Source: Pyruvatibacter sp. HU-CL02332 (lineage in GTDB: Bacteria; Pseudomonadota; Alphaproteobacteria; CGMCC-115125). From it: a stretch of DNA of 64,000 nt. Below the pieces are notes generated by a model. That model saw nothing but the letters and a program-made list of their open reading frames with translations, ran no database searches and was not told where the DNA came from. The position numbers were made by a program, and so were the translations under genes. Shown here one piece after another: positions 48,064 through 58,500 of this stretch. The first letter of the stretch is position 1; every line of letters starts with the position of its first letter. The stretch spans positions 496,001 through 560,000 of the forward strand of contig NZ_BAABWK010000002.1 in assembly GCF_040362765.1 (NCBI RefSeq). The letters are read 5' to 3'.

Positions 48064-49561
48064 TGTAACCCTCCAGTTCTTCCAGAACATCAGGCAGCAT
48101 CTCGGGCAAATCCTCGGCTATCAACCCCGGACCAAAATGCGTGGCGGCTTCACCGTGCAGCCAGACACCGATGCAGGCCGCCTGGAATGCCGGTACACCT
48201 TGCGCCAATTGGGCAAGTACAAACCCAGCCAGCACATCGCCGGAGCCGGCGGTAGCAAGTGTTGGCGGTGCGTTTGCATTGATAGCAATGTGACCCTGAG
48301 GATCAGCAATCACCGTATCTGGTCCCTTGAGCACCACAACGGCCCCGGATCTTTTCGCGGCTTCGCGCACACGACCGGGCTTTCCATCCGGATGGTCTTC
48401 AAGGTCAGGGAAAAGACGCTTGAACTCCCCTTCATGGGGAGTGAGGACGACCTGTCGGTCCGGCAAATTGAGGATCGCCGACCAACACACGTCAGGAAAC
48501 TCCTGGAAGGACGTCAGAGCATCTGCATCCAACACCACGTCAGTGTTGCTCTTCAAAACCGCAAGCGTGCGGGCCCGTGTGAAGGAGCTGACGCCTGATC
48601 CCGGTCCAATCAACACAGCATTCTTGCGCTTGTCCGCCAGTATGGCCGTGATACCCGGTGCACCATCAAATTCTTCAAGCATAACTGCTGTCAGGTGCGC
48701 AGCATTTGCAGCAAGTGACTCTTCAGGACTTGCGACTGTCACCAACCCCGCACCTGCGCGCAACGCGCCTCGTGCAGCCAACCTCGCCGCACCGGTAGAA
48801 GTCGCGCCACCGCTCACAACCACCGCATGCCCGCGACTGTATTTATGTCCATCGTTGCGCAGGAACGGAAAATGAGGCGCCCAAAAGTCAGGACTGTTGT
48901 GAAATGCTGCGGGGCTTACGTGAGCAATTGAGGCGTCGGGAATACCAATTGGTGAAACCACAAGCTCACCGCATCTAACGCGTCCCGGCATCAACAGGTG
49001 GCCCGGTTTGGCACGATGGAATGTGACGGTCAGATCTGCCGCAAATGCCTGACCGCGGTCTGCACCGGTGTTGCCATCAATGCCGCTTGGTACATCCACA
49101 GACACATGGGGCACATCGCTTACATGACTTGCGGCTGCAAGTTTGGCTGGCACGCCTTCCAATGGTCGGGTCAGTCCTGCGCCGAAGAGCGCATCGACAA
49201 CCAATGCAGCTCCTTCGGTACAGTTCTCCGTCAGGGGATGCGTCTGTCCCTTCCAGTCCGATGCGGCAAGTGCCGCATCGCCAGTCAACTTGTCCAGACC
49301 ACCAAGCAGGTACAAAGTCACCGGCCAACCGCGCTCGCCGAGCAGGCGGGCAATGACGAACCCATCACCACCATTGTTTCCCGGACCGCACAGAACTGCA
49401 GTAGCGCGGACATCCCACCGATCACAAATGGCGTCGGCAACGGCAGCGCCTGCCGTTTCCATCAGGTCCCTGCCAGGAGTACCCGCAGCTATCGCAAATG
49501 CATCAGCACGATACATTTCGTCTGTCGTCAGGAGCTCGGGCCCGGGCAGGTCAGAATTCAT
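48056..49561 (-). CDS. nnr: Bifunctional NAD(P)H-hydrate epimerase / ADP-dependent dehydratase
   Basis: Repairs damaged NAD(P)H. The N-terminal epimerase (YjeF_N, about residues 1-215) shows LCGPGNNGGDGFVIARLL and VVDALFGAGL. The C-terminal ribokinase-like dehydratase (about 230-500) shows KYSRGHAVVVSGG, NAVLIGPGSG, VLDADALTS, LTPHEGEFKRL and the catalytic ATAGSGDVLAGF. 501 residues, full-length fusion. Confidence 0.96.
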   Translation of the reverse strand: MNSDLPGPELLTTDEMYRADAFAIAAGTPGRDLMETAGAAVADAICDRWDVRATAVLCGPGNNGGDGFVIARLLGERGWPVTLYLLGGLDKLTGDAALAASDWKGQTHPLTENCTEGAALVVDALFGAGLTRPLEGVPAKLAAASHVSDVPHVSVDVPSGIDGNTGADRGQAFAADLTVTFHRAKPGHLLMPGRVRCGELVVSPIGIPDASIAHVSPAAFHNSPDFWAPHFPFLRNDGHKYSRGHAVVVSGGATSTGAARLAARGALRAGAGLVTVASPEESLAANAAHLTAVMLEEFDGAPGITAILADKRKNAVLIGPGSGVSSFTRARTLAVLKSNTDVVLDADALTSFQEFPDVCWSAILNLPDRQVVLTPHEGEFKRLFPDLEDHPDGKPGRVREAAKRSGAVVVLKGPDTVIADPQGHIAINANAPPTLATAGSGDVLAGFVLAQLAQGVPAFQAACIGVWLHGEAATHFGPGLIAEDLPEMLPDVLEELEGYIG

Positions 49562-49582
49562 GAGGTGCTCCGCAAACAGGGT

Positions 49583-50164
49583 TCAGCGGACGACAGTATC
49601 CGCCTCACGGCCCAGCGACACCACCTTCAATCCTGCATCGGTCACATCGAACTCCGTTACGGAGCAGTTGTCGGGCCGAAAGCAGACAACCCGGTCATCA
49701 CCTGTGGCGCCGCCGACAGCCGCATTGATGGCAATGAAGTGGCTAAAGATCACCGTATCCTCAGAGATAGACTGCAACCGAGCAACCAAAGCGTCACGCC
49801 AGCCTGTGAAGTCGACATCACCGGAGACTTCATCTTTGGCGATGTCCGTCCACGTTCCTGGCATCACCCGACGCAGCCATGCGGCACGTTCGTCCAAGTC
49901 TTCGGTCGGTGAAGGTATCTCACTTACCGCCACCTCAACTTGAGGTACAGCCGACCATATACGTGCAAGTGGCATGCTTGTTTCACGGCATCGTTTTAGA
50001 GGGCTAGTCACCAGCGGTAGACGCGCGGCGTCCCCAACTTTTTCGATTATTTCTTTCGCGACAGCCTCAGACTGAGCTTGGCCTTCCGCATCAAGACCGG
50101 GATCTGCGTCAGCGCCCCACCCTGCTGCAGCCTTGCCATGGCGGATCATGTAAATGCGCGGCAT
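49583..50164 (-). CDS. Histidine phosphatase family protein (SixA-like)
   Basis: Phosphoglycerate-mutase-like fold. The catalytic RHG motif is at the N-terminus (YMIRHGKAAAGW), the second arginine in SPLKRCRET, and the second histidine in FSHFIAINAAV. 193 residues, close to SixA-type small phosphatases. The phosphorylated target is unknown. It is 13 nt after the metallo-hydrolase gene and 21 nt before nnr. Confidence 0.9.
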   Translation of the reverse strand: MPRIYMIRHGKAAAGWGADADPGLDAEGQAQSEAVAKEIIEKVGDAARLPLVTSPLKRCRETSMPLARIWSAVPQVEVAVSEIPSPTEDLDERAAWLRRVMPGTWTDIAKDEVSGDVDFTGWRDALVARLQSISEDTVIFSHFIAINAAVGGATGDDRVVCFRPDNCSVTEFDVTDAGLKVVSLGREADTVVR

Positions 50165-50177
50165 TGGGATACTCCCG

Positions 50178-51164
50178 TTACTCTATTGTTGTGAGATCGC
50201 GGCGGATCGCTTCGCCGGCCCACTGCGTGGGCTCATGTCCAAAGACAAGGGCAACACCTGGCATTGCATCCGCCAAGGCGGTGAGCTTTGAAATACTGTC
50301 TGAGGCTACCTCAAGGTCTGCACCAAGACCGCCGGGAGCATTGTATCGATAGGTTGCTTCCAGGTGTGCTGCATCAAAGGTCATCAGGATTGGACCTGAC
50401 GAAGCATTGAGGAAAACCGACATGTGCCCGGGCGTATGGCCAGGCGTTGCTAGCAACCAGACAGACCCATCTGCGAACAAGTCTGCAGCTTTGCCGATAT
50501 AGGGCATTTCGAGGAAACCGTTGTCCGCTGCTTCAACCCGCATGTCAGCTGCGAACTGTTCATAGCGATAGCCTTGCGTTTCGCGCAGTGGACTCTTCAG
50601 AGCTTCGATCTCATTTGAGGAAGCTAGGACAACGGGATCATAGCGCTCAATGACCGGGCCTAGTCCACTGGCGTGATCGCCATGAAAATGAGTTGCGACC
50701 AGATAGTCGATCGTACCGATGCCATCACGGGACAACTGGGAGACGACATCCTGTCCCGGCTTATTGCGACAGGGGAAATCCAAGACGATCAAAATCTGAT
50801 AGCCGCACTCGCCCGCCCGTACACCTGAATCCAGAAGTACGTTTTTGCCGGATGGGTGCTGCACCAGATAGGAAAGTGAGGGGACCCATCGATCCTCTCC
50901 CAGACCTTCAGGCACACCGTCGACACCAGGGTCAATCAGGACACCACCGCCGGCAAAAACTTCTCCGGTGACATATGCGGTCACCTTGATGTCGGTGGGG
51001 TTGGCAATAACTTCGGACCACCCTTCGGGCGCATCCGCCTCTGCCCGCCAACCTGCCTCTGTGACATCCGTAATTTCACCTATGTCACAGGCAGCAAGCG
51101 CAACCGATGCAGCAACTACAAAGGCTAGTCCTGCCACATGCCGAAAACCGCCGAGCTTCACCAT
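50178..51164 (-). CDS. Lipoprotein metallo-beta-lactamase-fold hydrolase, AHL-lactonase-like
   Basis: Signal peptide with lipobox LAAC (Cys26) predicts a lipid-anchored envelope protein. The zinc motif ATHFHGDHASGLG lies near residues 156-165 and a second zinc histidine in TPGHTPGHMSVFL. The linker GVRAGECGYQI and the overall layout resemble N-acyl-homoserine lactonases (AttM/AiiA branch), but other esters or lactones are possible. 328 residues. It begins 2 nt after the thiolase-like gene, so the two are surely cotranscribed. Confidence 0.85.
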   Translation of the reverse strand: MVKLGGFRHVAGLAFVVAASVALAACDIGEITDVTEAGWRAEADAPEGWSEVIANPTDIKVTAYVTGEVFAGGGVLIDPGVDGVPEGLGEDRWVPSLSYLVQHPSGKNVLLDSGVRAGECGYQILIVLDFPCRNKPGQDVVSQLSRDGIGTIDYLVATHFHGDHASGLGPVIERYDPVVLASSNEIEALKSPLRETQGYRYEQFAADMRVEAADNGFLEMPYIGKAADLFADGSVWLLATPGHTPGHMSVFLNASSGPILMTFDAAHLEATYRYNAPGGLGADLEVASDSISKLTALADAMPGVALVFGHEPTQWAGEAIRRDLTTIE

Positions 51165-51166
51165 GG

Positions 51167-52726
51167 TTAGACAGCCGGAGTGAAGGTGTTGGTCCCAAGC
51201 TTTCCATCCGCACCAGCTTGCGCAGGTTTTACGTTGCCGGACGCGCCGAGCATCTCTTGTGTCTTCATGGTCTCAAGCAGTGCCTTGTCGGCAGGTACAT
51301 GTGCCACAAAGCGATGGCCTGTATCATTCATCCGACCCAGCACCATGCCAAACTGTGCGCCCTCGCGGCCATGAACGACCGTGTAGGTTTCAATCTTGGC
51401 ATCACCGTTAGGCATCTCGTCCACAACAGGGTGATCCATCGCATCAAGCTCAGCCTGGTAAGTGGCCGGATTTTCGCGCTCCCACAGCCCTTCCTTTGGC
51501 GTTGTCGAATAGATACCGATCGAGTGTTTGGTGACAAACCACCCATTGGCGGTGCACAGGCCTTTTGATCCAGGCTTTGCACGTACCTTGTCGAGCATGG
51601 TGGCAATGGAATGCATGACGTAGTTGTTCCCTGCCCCACCAAAATACGGAAGGCCACCTGTCACGGTGAAGTCGCGCGGGTCATCGAGGCTTATGCCCAA
51701 CTCCTGCGCCCCAATCTGGACGGCGGAGGGGAAGCATGAGTAGAGATCCAGATAGTCCATCTCATCAATGGACATCCCTGCCATGCCGAGGGCTTTCTGG
51801 CCCATGGTGCGGATGGCAGGTGACGAGTGATAGTTCACTCGCTCGGTCACATACCAAAGGTCGTTGGCATCCGCACAGCCGTGCAGATAGACCCAGCGGT
51901 CTTCCGGGATACCAAGCTCACGTGCTTTTTCCACGCTCATCATGACCACTGCCGCGGCCTGATCTACTCGGATGATGGAGTTGAGATACTTCGTGTACGG
52001 AAAACCCACATAGCGGTTGACCTCGGTCTCCGTCGCAATCTCTTCCGGCGACCGATATGTCGGGAACCATGCATGTGGGTTTTCGGACGCAACTTTTGTG
52101 AACTTCGAAAACAGCTTTCCAAGTTCCAGCTGATGATCTTTCACCGTGCGTCCCAGCTGACCTCGGATCGCATTTTCAAACATGGGGTAGGTGTTAACCG
52201 GGAAGAACATGGCATGGCGCCGTTCCATCTCATTCACACCGGGTTTTTCAACGCCAATATGGGTCGGCTCACCACCGGGCTCATCACCCCAATCAAGTTC
52301 CTGCCCCTGATTGAGTGCGGACAGGATCGAATGCAGCCCTTCTGAACCTGCAAGCAGAACGCAATCTGCTTCACCATTGGCGATTTCTTCAGCTGTTCTG
52401 TTCACAAGCCACTGGGGCGTATTGCCACCTGTTGCCGTGTACAGCTCGCGGTCCGGTCGAGCGCCCACCGCGTTAGCAAGCGTGCGTGGCGCGTTGGTGT
52501 ATTGACCAAAGGAGAGACGACCCGCTTCGGGACTATCCGCTGTGAAACGCACGACAGCCACTGTATCGAGTTGCTGTGCCAAAGCGTCACCGCCCTTTGC
52601 ATCCGCCAGCGCGCGCTTTGCGGCTTCTGCCATGAGGGCCATCGGTGACAACGCGTCTGCAACAGCAACTCCGCGCTGGGTGATCTGACCACCGCCAACA
52701 AGGATGGGTGTGTTTGCTTCGGGCAT
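51167..52726 (-). CDS. Thiolase-like acetyl-CoA acetyltransferase without the active-site cysteine
   Basis: Thiolase superfamily protein (N-terminus TPILVGGGQITQRGVAVADA). Where thiolases carry the acyl-accepting cysteine, this one has TATGGNTPQWLVNR (about residues 97-110). The C-terminal half keeps GGLPYFGGAGNNYVMHSIAT, a motif of this subfamily, and LCTANGWFVTKHSIGIYS. The C-terminal 100 residues form an OB-like extra domain. 519 residues. It may still be a C-C bond enzyme using other residues, or a non-catalytic acyl-CoA binder. Likely linked to fatty-acid or sterol-like catabolism. Confidence 0.85.
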   Translation of the reverse strand: MPEANTPILVGGGQITQRGVAVADALSPMALMAEAAKRALADAKGGDALAQQLDTVAVVRFTADSPEAGRLSFGQYTNAPRTLANAVGARPDRELYTATGGNTPQWLVNRTAEEIANGEADCVLLAGSEGLHSILSALNQGQELDWGDEPGGEPTHIGVEKPGVNEMERRHAMFFPVNTYPMFENAIRGQLGRTVKDHQLELGKLFSKFTKVASENPHAWFPTYRSPEEIATETEVNRYVGFPYTKYLNSIIRVDQAAAVVMMSVEKARELGIPEDRWVYLHGCADANDLWYVTERVNYHSSPAIRTMGQKALGMAGMSIDEMDYLDLYSCFPSAVQIGAQELGISLDDPRDFTVTGGLPYFGGAGNNYVMHSIATMLDKVRAKPGSKGLCTANGWFVTKHSIGIYSTTPKEGLWERENPATYQAELDAMDHPVVDEMPNGDAKIETYTVVHGREGAQFGMVLGRMNDTGHRFVAHVPADKALLETMKTQEMLGASGNVKPAQAGADGKLGTNTFTPAV

Positions 52727-52772
52727 GGTTTCTCCTGAACAGACTTTTGTGTTTAGCGAATATCAGTCCAAG

Positions 52773-53939
52773 TCAGCGCAGATAATGCGAGAGGCGATTG
52801 CATGCTTCTTCCAGCACCGCAGGCTGCTTGCAAAAACAAAAACGAATGAAATGGTGTGACTTGTGATTTGAGTTGGGCGCATAAAACGCGCTGATGGGCA
52901 CCGCTGCAACCTTTGCTTCAGTTGTGATGCGTTTGCAGAAGGCAATATCCTGTTCATTGCCCGCAACAGGCCGGATATCAGCCGTCAAAAAGTAAGTGCC
53001 TTGGCAAGGGCTGATTTCAAAGCCTATGGCTTCCAGTCCTGCACGCAGAACATCGCGTTTTGACGCAAGGTCAACGGACTGTTCTGTGAAGAACTCGTCG
53101 TCTTTTCCAAGCCCGTAAGCTACGCCAATCTGCAGCCCGGGTGGTGTCGTAAAAACAAGATTTTGATGCGCCTTGGAAATCAGACTTACCAGCTCTGGCG
53201 AGCCTGAAATAAATCCAACTTTCCAACCGGTGAGAGAGAAAATCTTGCCTGCAGATTGAATTCGAACCGTCCGATCAGACATGCCAGGGAGAGTCATAAG
53301 CGGTGCGTGCCGCATCCCATCGAACACCATGTGCTCATAAACCTCGTCGCACACGGCGACGACATCGTGCCGGATGCACGCGTCTGCGATTGCTGCCAGA
53401 TCGTCCTGGCTGAAAACACGCCCGAGCGGATTGTGTGGTGTGTTCAATAGTATCAGTTTGGTCTTTGCGGAAAATGCTGCCTCCAGTTCATCGAGATCCA
53501 AACTCCAGGCCGGCGGATGGAGCGCCACACATTTGGCCGTTGCTCCGGCTGCTTCAATCACCGGCAGATAGGTATCGAAGAAAGGCTCTATCAGGATTGC
53601 CTCATCACCTGGCTTCAGCAATGCACCAAGACTTGCGGCCAACGCTTCCGTCGCGCCGGAGGTGATGAGCACCTGGCTTTGCCAATCAAGGCCCAAGCCG
53701 TAAAAGCGATCGGCATGCGACGCCACCGCCTGACGTAATTCCGGGACACCCATCATTGGCGGGTACTGATTGGGACCGTTTACAATGGCCTGAGCCGCGG
53801 CGGCCCTGATATCATCGGGTCCTTCGTCATCAGGAAACCCTTGTCCAAGGTTGATGGCCCCTGCGTCAGCGGCGAGTCCGGACATGACGGCAAAGATCGT
53901 TGTCCCTTGGGATCCGTATACGGGATTGGGGGCCTTCAT
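52773..53939 (-). CDS. PLP-dependent class I/II aminotransferase
   Basis: Fold-type I aminotransferase close to the methionine/kynurenine aminotransferase (YbdL/KAT) group. It opens with INLGQGFPDDEGPDDIRAAA; PLP-lysine in SAGKIFSLTGWKVGF (about residue 232); NTPHNPLGRVF and DEVYEHMVFDG bind the cofactor. 388 residues. The exact amino donor is not evident. It lies 46 nt upstream of the thiolase gene and may be the first gene of that operon. Confidence 0.92.
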   Translation of the reverse strand: MKAPNPVYGSQGTTIFAVMSGLAADAGAINLGQGFPDDEGPDDIRAAAAQAIVNGPNQYPPMMGVPELRQAVASHADRFYGLGLDWQSQVLITSGATEALAASLGALLKPGDEAILIEPFFDTYLPVIEAAGATAKCVALHPPAWSLDLDELEAAFSAKTKLILLNTPHNPLGRVFSQDDLAAIADACIRHDVVAVCDEVYEHMVFDGMRHAPLMTLPGMSDRTVRIQSAGKIFSLTGWKVGFISGSPELVSLISKAHQNLVFTTPPGLQIGVAYGLGKDDEFFTEQSVDLASKRDVLRAGLEAIGFEISPCQGTYFLTADIRPVAGNEQDIAFCKRITTEAKVAAVPISAFYAPNSNHKSHHFIRFCFCKQPAVLEEACNRLSHYLR

Positions 53940-54672
<733 letters not shown>

Positions 54673-54694
54673 CGCGGCAAGACTTTAAATCGCG

Positions 54695-54714
54695 GCCGGA
54701 CGCAGATGTCCGGC
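54695..54714 (+). promoter_or_regulatory. Hairpin between glnB and glnA
   Basis: GCCGGAC and GTCCGGC pair around a 6-nt loop, 22 nt after the glnB stop. No T-run follows. It may be an mRNA processing or attenuation site that separates glnB and glnA expression. Confidence 0.5.
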
Positions 54715-54791
54715 GGCAGACTGACCAGGCAACATGGCCCCGCAAATCACGGGTCCAAAGCGTTAAGACCACAAGGAAAGGAATGACGCCT

Positions 54792-56198
54792 ATGTCCGAT
54801 GCAGCTTCAATCTTGGCGATGATCAAGGAGAAAGACATCAAGTATGTCGATCTTCGCTTCACCGATCCGCGCGGCAAGATGCAGCACGTAACCTTCGACC
54901 CGGACCTCGTGGACGAAGATCTGTTCGCAGACGGAACCATGTTCGATGGTTCTTCTATTGCCGGCTGGAAAGCCATCAACGACTCCGACATGGTTCTGAT
55001 GCCGGATCCGGACACAGCGGTTATTGATCCGTTCTATGCGCAGACCACGCTCGCAATCATGTGCGATATCGTGGATACGTCCGGTCAGGCTTATGAGCGT
55101 GATCCACGCACCACCGCCAAAAAGGCACTTGCCTATTTGCAGCAGTCAGGCGTTGGCGACACAGCTTACTTCGGCCCGGAAGCCGAATTCTTTGTATTCG
55201 ACGACGTTCAGTTCTCATCGGACCCATACAACACCGGCTTCCGTGTAGACTCTGTCGAACTGCCCACCAACACCGGTACCGAATATGAAATCGGCAACCT
55301 TGGTCACCGTCCGCGCACCAAGGGTGGCTACTTCCCGGTAAATCCGATCGACAGTGCGCAGGACCTGCGCTCTGAAATGCTGACGGTCATGAAGGAAATG
55401 GGCGTCGATACTGAAAAGCATCACCACGAAGTGGCTGCTGCTCAGCACGAGCTTGGCATGAAATTCGACACGCTCGTTCGTGTTGCCGACAAGCTGCAGA
55501 TCTACAAGTACGTTGTGCACAACGTGGCGCATGCATATGGCAAGTCCGCCACATTCATGCCCAAGCCTGTTTTCGGCGACAACGGCACCGGCATGCACTG
55601 TCACCAGTCAATCTGGAAAGATGGTCAGCCGCTCTTCGCGGGTTCAGCATACGCTGATCTGTCAGAAACCTGCCTTTACTACATCGGTGGTATTCTGAAG
55701 CACGCCAAAGCGATCAACGCTTTCACAAACCCATCAACCAACTCCTACAAGCGTCTGGTTCCTGGCTACGAAGCGCCAGTGCTGCTTGCTTACTCAGCCC
55801 GCAACCGTTCAGCTTCTTGCCGCATTCCGCACGGCTCTGGCCCCAAGGCGAAGCGCATTGAGATCCGCTTCCCGGATCCAACCGCAAACCCATATCTTGC
55901 ATTCACTGCAATGCTGATGGCGGGTCTTGATGGTATCGAGAATAAGATCCATCCAGGCGAGCCAATGGACAAGGACCTTTACTCGCTGCCGCCGGAAGAA
56001 CTGGCAGAGGTGCCAACGGTTGCTGGCTCACTGCGTGAAGCCCTTGATTCACTTGATGCGGACCGCGACTTCCTCAAGAAGGGTGGCGTGTTCACTGATG
56101 ACCAGATCGACGGCTATATGGAACTCAAGTGGGAAGAAGTCATGAACTACGAAATGACTCCGCACCCAATTGAGTATGACATGTACTACTCGGTCTAA
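54792..56198 (+). CDS. glnA: Type I glutamine synthetase
   Basis: Dodecameric enzyme making glutamine from glutamate, ammonia and ATP. Landmarks: [42 protein letters not shown] (metal ligands), [18 protein letters not shown], and the adenylylation site Tyr397 in [10 protein letters not shown], which matches the E. coli numbering when the start is [10 protein letters not shown]. An ATG three codons earlier (54783) sits close behind AAGGAAAGG and is the alternative. Ends at a strong terminator. Confidence 0.98.
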   Translation: MSDAASILAMIKEKDIKYVDLRFTDPRGKMQHVTFDPDLVDEDLFADGTMFDGSSIAGWKAINDSDMVLMPDPDTAVIDPFYAQTTLAIMCDIVDTSGQAYERDPRTTAKKALAYLQQSGVGDTAYFGPEAEFFVFDDVQFSSDPYNTGFRVDSVELPTNTGTEYEIGNLGHRPRTKGGYFPVNPIDSAQDLRSEMLTVMKEMGVDTEKHHHEVAAAQHELGMKFDTLVRVADKLQIYKYVVHNVAHAYGKSATFMPKPVFGDNGTGMHCHQSIWKDGQPLFAGSAYADLSETCLYYIGGILKHAKAINAFTNPSTNSYKRLVPGYEAPVLLAYSARNRSASCRIPHGSGPKAKRIEIRFPDPTANPYLAFTAMLMAGLDGIENKIHPGEPMDKDLYSLPPEELAEVPTVAGSLREALDSLDADRDFLKKGGVFTDDQIDGYMELKWEEVMNYEMTPHPIEYDMYYSV

Positions 56199-56229
56199 GA
56201 TTCACTCTTAGAATCAATATTGTTGCCTT

Positions 56230-56262
56230 AAGGCCGGAGCGAAAGCTCCGGCCTTAATTTTT
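56230..56262 (+). terminator. Intrinsic terminator of glnA
   Basis: Perfect 11-bp stem AAGGCCGGAGC/GCTCCGGCCTT with a GAAA tetraloop followed by AATTTTT, 31 nt after the glnA stop. Confidence 0.95.
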
Positions 56263-56856
56263 GGTAAATTTATTTGTATACGGACAATGGCGGAAAGACT
56301 CATGTTTTGGCCGAACGGTCAGCATGGCTGACTCGATATCCCTTGATGCTGCACTGCAAAGAGATTCAGACTTTAAGCACAACAACAAGGGAGGTTTGAA
56401 CGATGACGCCACCCACGTATTGGGCACCTTTGTAGGACCAACAGGTTCTTCCGCAGACACTCTGGAATGGCGCGATACCACGCGCGCTCACGCGATTTTC
56501 GCTTAACCCATGCACAAGCCAGCGCTCATTTGTGGTTGGCACGCCGGGCCAGGCTGACTGCAAGACCCAGAAGGGGTCCTACTCACGAGCAGTATCTGTA
56601 CCAAGCGTTTGGAGGTTCGACGTCTCATACATTGGCGCATCCACATGATGCGCACTGACTGAACTGTCCGGCAGCCAGGTGGATTTAAAGGCGCTTTTCA
56701 TCGCGCAGTCCCTACCTCTGGCCCCCAAAGTTGCCCTCGCGGCAACAGGAGAGTTCAGCAGTTCCCGGCTTTCCTCGATCCGGGCGAGGTTTGACACGCG
56801 GCCTTGATTTTAGCCCGGCCCTAAGGTTGCGGGCGGGAGACATCTCCCAAAGAAAG
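56263..56856. other. Gene-free region of about 600 nt before a second terminator
   Basis: No supported coding gene. Short frames lack family features or ribosome binding sites; the best initiation site (GGGAGG at 56388-56393, ATG 56402) opens only 10 codons. Several small GC-rich hairpins occur from about 56729 to 56848, for example GTTGCC/GGCAAC and GGGAGA/TCTCCC. The region ends in a strong rightward terminator with no gene for it, so an untranslated RNA is possible. Confidence 0.4.
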
Positions 56857-56907
56857 ACGGCCCCGCGAGATGCGCTGCATCCACCAAGGCGGGGCCGTCG
56901 CTTTTTT
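56857..56907 (+). terminator. Strong terminator, rightward, possibly bidirectional
   Basis: 11-bp stem (GACGGCCCCGC, from 56856, with GCGGGGCCGTC) and a 22-nt loop followed by CGCTTTTTT on the plus strand. On the minus strand CTTTCTTT follows, so it may also end the Old Yellow Enzyme transcript, whose stop is 56 nt away. Confidence 0.75.
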
Positions 56908-56962
56908 GCAATCATGTTAATCTGGGTACGGATCAAATGATCCGCCAACACAATCTACCAGC

Positions 56963-58276
56963 CTACGCAGCCCGTGCAGCGTTCATTGCCTTAGCAGCCT
57001 TCTGCTCATTTCCCATGTACCGCCTGAGTGCTTTGAACGTGCTCATGCCGGTATCAGGATCCTGACCGTCCCCCATGCGAATAAGCTGGAGGCAATACCA
57101 ACCTTGCGCACCCCAGGCATTGAGACCACGAAAGAGATCAATCGGACTATTGGGACCAAGAATCCGGGTTGGTCCGAGGCGGAAGGTCTTTTCCCATTTT
57201 TTGGCCTCGGTCATCTTGCCATCCATCATTTGCTGCGGGAGATCAGCCTCCACACACAACGGGCGCGCGATGCCGATAACGTCTGCATCTTCTGATGCCA
57301 AGGCTTCATTCATGCCTTCAACGGTTCTGAACCCGCCGGTGACCATGAGTGGCGTATTCTTCACTGCCTTGGCCATGTCAGCGGCATATTCAAGAAAATA
57401 GGCTTCGCGCTTGCGCGTTGAAGATCGGACTTTTTCTTCATAGACAGGCTCAAAACCTTCCGTATCCATCATGACCGGCTGTTCGTAATTGCCGCCGGAG
57501 ACTTCCAACAGATCGAGCCCGGCTTCATCCAACCAGCTTGCGACTGTGATCGAGTCAGCATGACTAAATCCGCCTTTCTGGAAATCAGACGAATTGAGTT
57601 TCACGGAAATCGGGAACTCGGCACCCACCCTGGCGCGAACCGCCTTGACGGTTTCCATCAAGAGGCGCGCCCGATTTTCAAGAGACCCGCCCCACTCGTC
57701 TGTTCGCTGATTTACAAGTGGGTTCAAAAATTCCGAAATCAGATAACCATGGGCTGCATGCACCTGAACACCTGTGAACCCCGTGTCTTTGGCTACGCCA
57801 GCTGCAAAAGCAAAGCGTTCAATGATGTCTTTGATTTCTTCAACTGTAAGCGCCCGTGGTTTGCCGAACTGGCCACCTGGCATCTTCACTTCGATGGCAG
57901 ATGGCGCGACCGGTTCGCTCGTGACAGCAGCTGGTGTCTGACGACCAGCGTGGGAAAGCTGCATCCACAGATGAGTGTTGTTGCGTGTTCCCGCTTTTGC
58001 AAAAGCGGCTAACGCAGAAAGCTGTTCGTTGGACTGAGGGCCTTCGATCACTACATTTCCCGGGCGCTCAAGGTACCGACCGTCTACCTGCACATTGCCG
58101 GTCAGCAACATGCCGCTGCCCCCGTCTGCCCACCGACCATACAGCCGAGCATGCCGCTCCGTTGCTTGATTGCGCGCGTCAGCCAGACCTTCTGTCATCG
58201 CGCCTTTTGCAAATCTGTTTTTCAACACAGCGCCGCATGGCAGCGTCAGTGGTGACGAAATATTTGTCCCGGACAT
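56963..58276 (-). CDS. NADH:flavin oxidoreductase, Old Yellow Enzyme family
   Basis: FMN-dependent TIM-barrel reductase of activated alkenes or related xenobiotics. LKNRFAKGAMTEGLAD is the FMN-binding start; MQLSHAGRQ, the active-site GVQVHAAHGYLISEFLNPLV and the signature NQRTDEWGGSLENRARLL follow; the phosphate-binding MVTGGFRT and IGIARPL close the barrel. 437 residues, a single barrel without the extra FeS/FAD domains of dienoyl-CoA reductases. ATG 58276 has GGGGGA 8 nt upstream. Confidence 0.94.
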   Translation of the reverse strand: MSGTNISSPLTLPCGAVLKNRFAKGAMTEGLADARNQATERHARLYGRWADGGSGMLLTGNVQVDGRYLERPGNVVIEGPQSNEQLSALAAFAKAGTRNNTHLWMQLSHAGRQTPAAVTSEPVAPSAIEVKMPGGQFGKPRALTVEEIKDIIERFAFAAGVAKDTGFTGVQVHAAHGYLISEFLNPLVNQRTDEWGGSLENRARLLMETVKAVRARVGAEFPISVKLNSSDFQKGGFSHADSITVASWLDEAGLDLLEVSGGNYEQPVMMDTEGFEPVYEEKVRSSTRKREAYFLEYAADMAKAVKNTPLMVTGGFRTVEGMNEALASEDADVIGIARPLCVEADLPQQMMDGKMTEAKKWEKTFRLGPTRILGPNSPIDLFRGLNAWGAQGWYCLQLIRMGDGQDPDTGMSTFKALRRYMGNEQKAAKAMNAARAA

Positions 58277-58500
58277 CAAAATTCCCCCAAATTGGTCTCA
58301 TGGTTGTGTTCGCAAATGGCGATTTTGCCCGACATTACCAGAAAAAAAGCGGTCGTCGCAGGGATTGGGCAAACCCTCGCCTTGAAGGCGCGGTAAACTC
58401 GAAGCGAATCAAGTACCTCATGCCCAGCCCCACCCCACAACACTGCGGCCTAGCGCTCGTGAGCGCTTTGGCAGGCCGAGATTGAGACCACTGGAGCCCC

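Noticed and set aside
56261-56506. 81-codon plus-strand frame after glnA
   Set aside because: Starts inside the glnA terminator tail, lacks a ribosome binding site, and has no recognisable composition or motif.
56764-56776. GAGGAAAGCCGGG on the minus strand, like the 5' core of RNase P RNA
   Set aside because: The base differs at a conserved place and the remaining RNase P core (ACAGAA and the downstream pairing region) is not present nearby.
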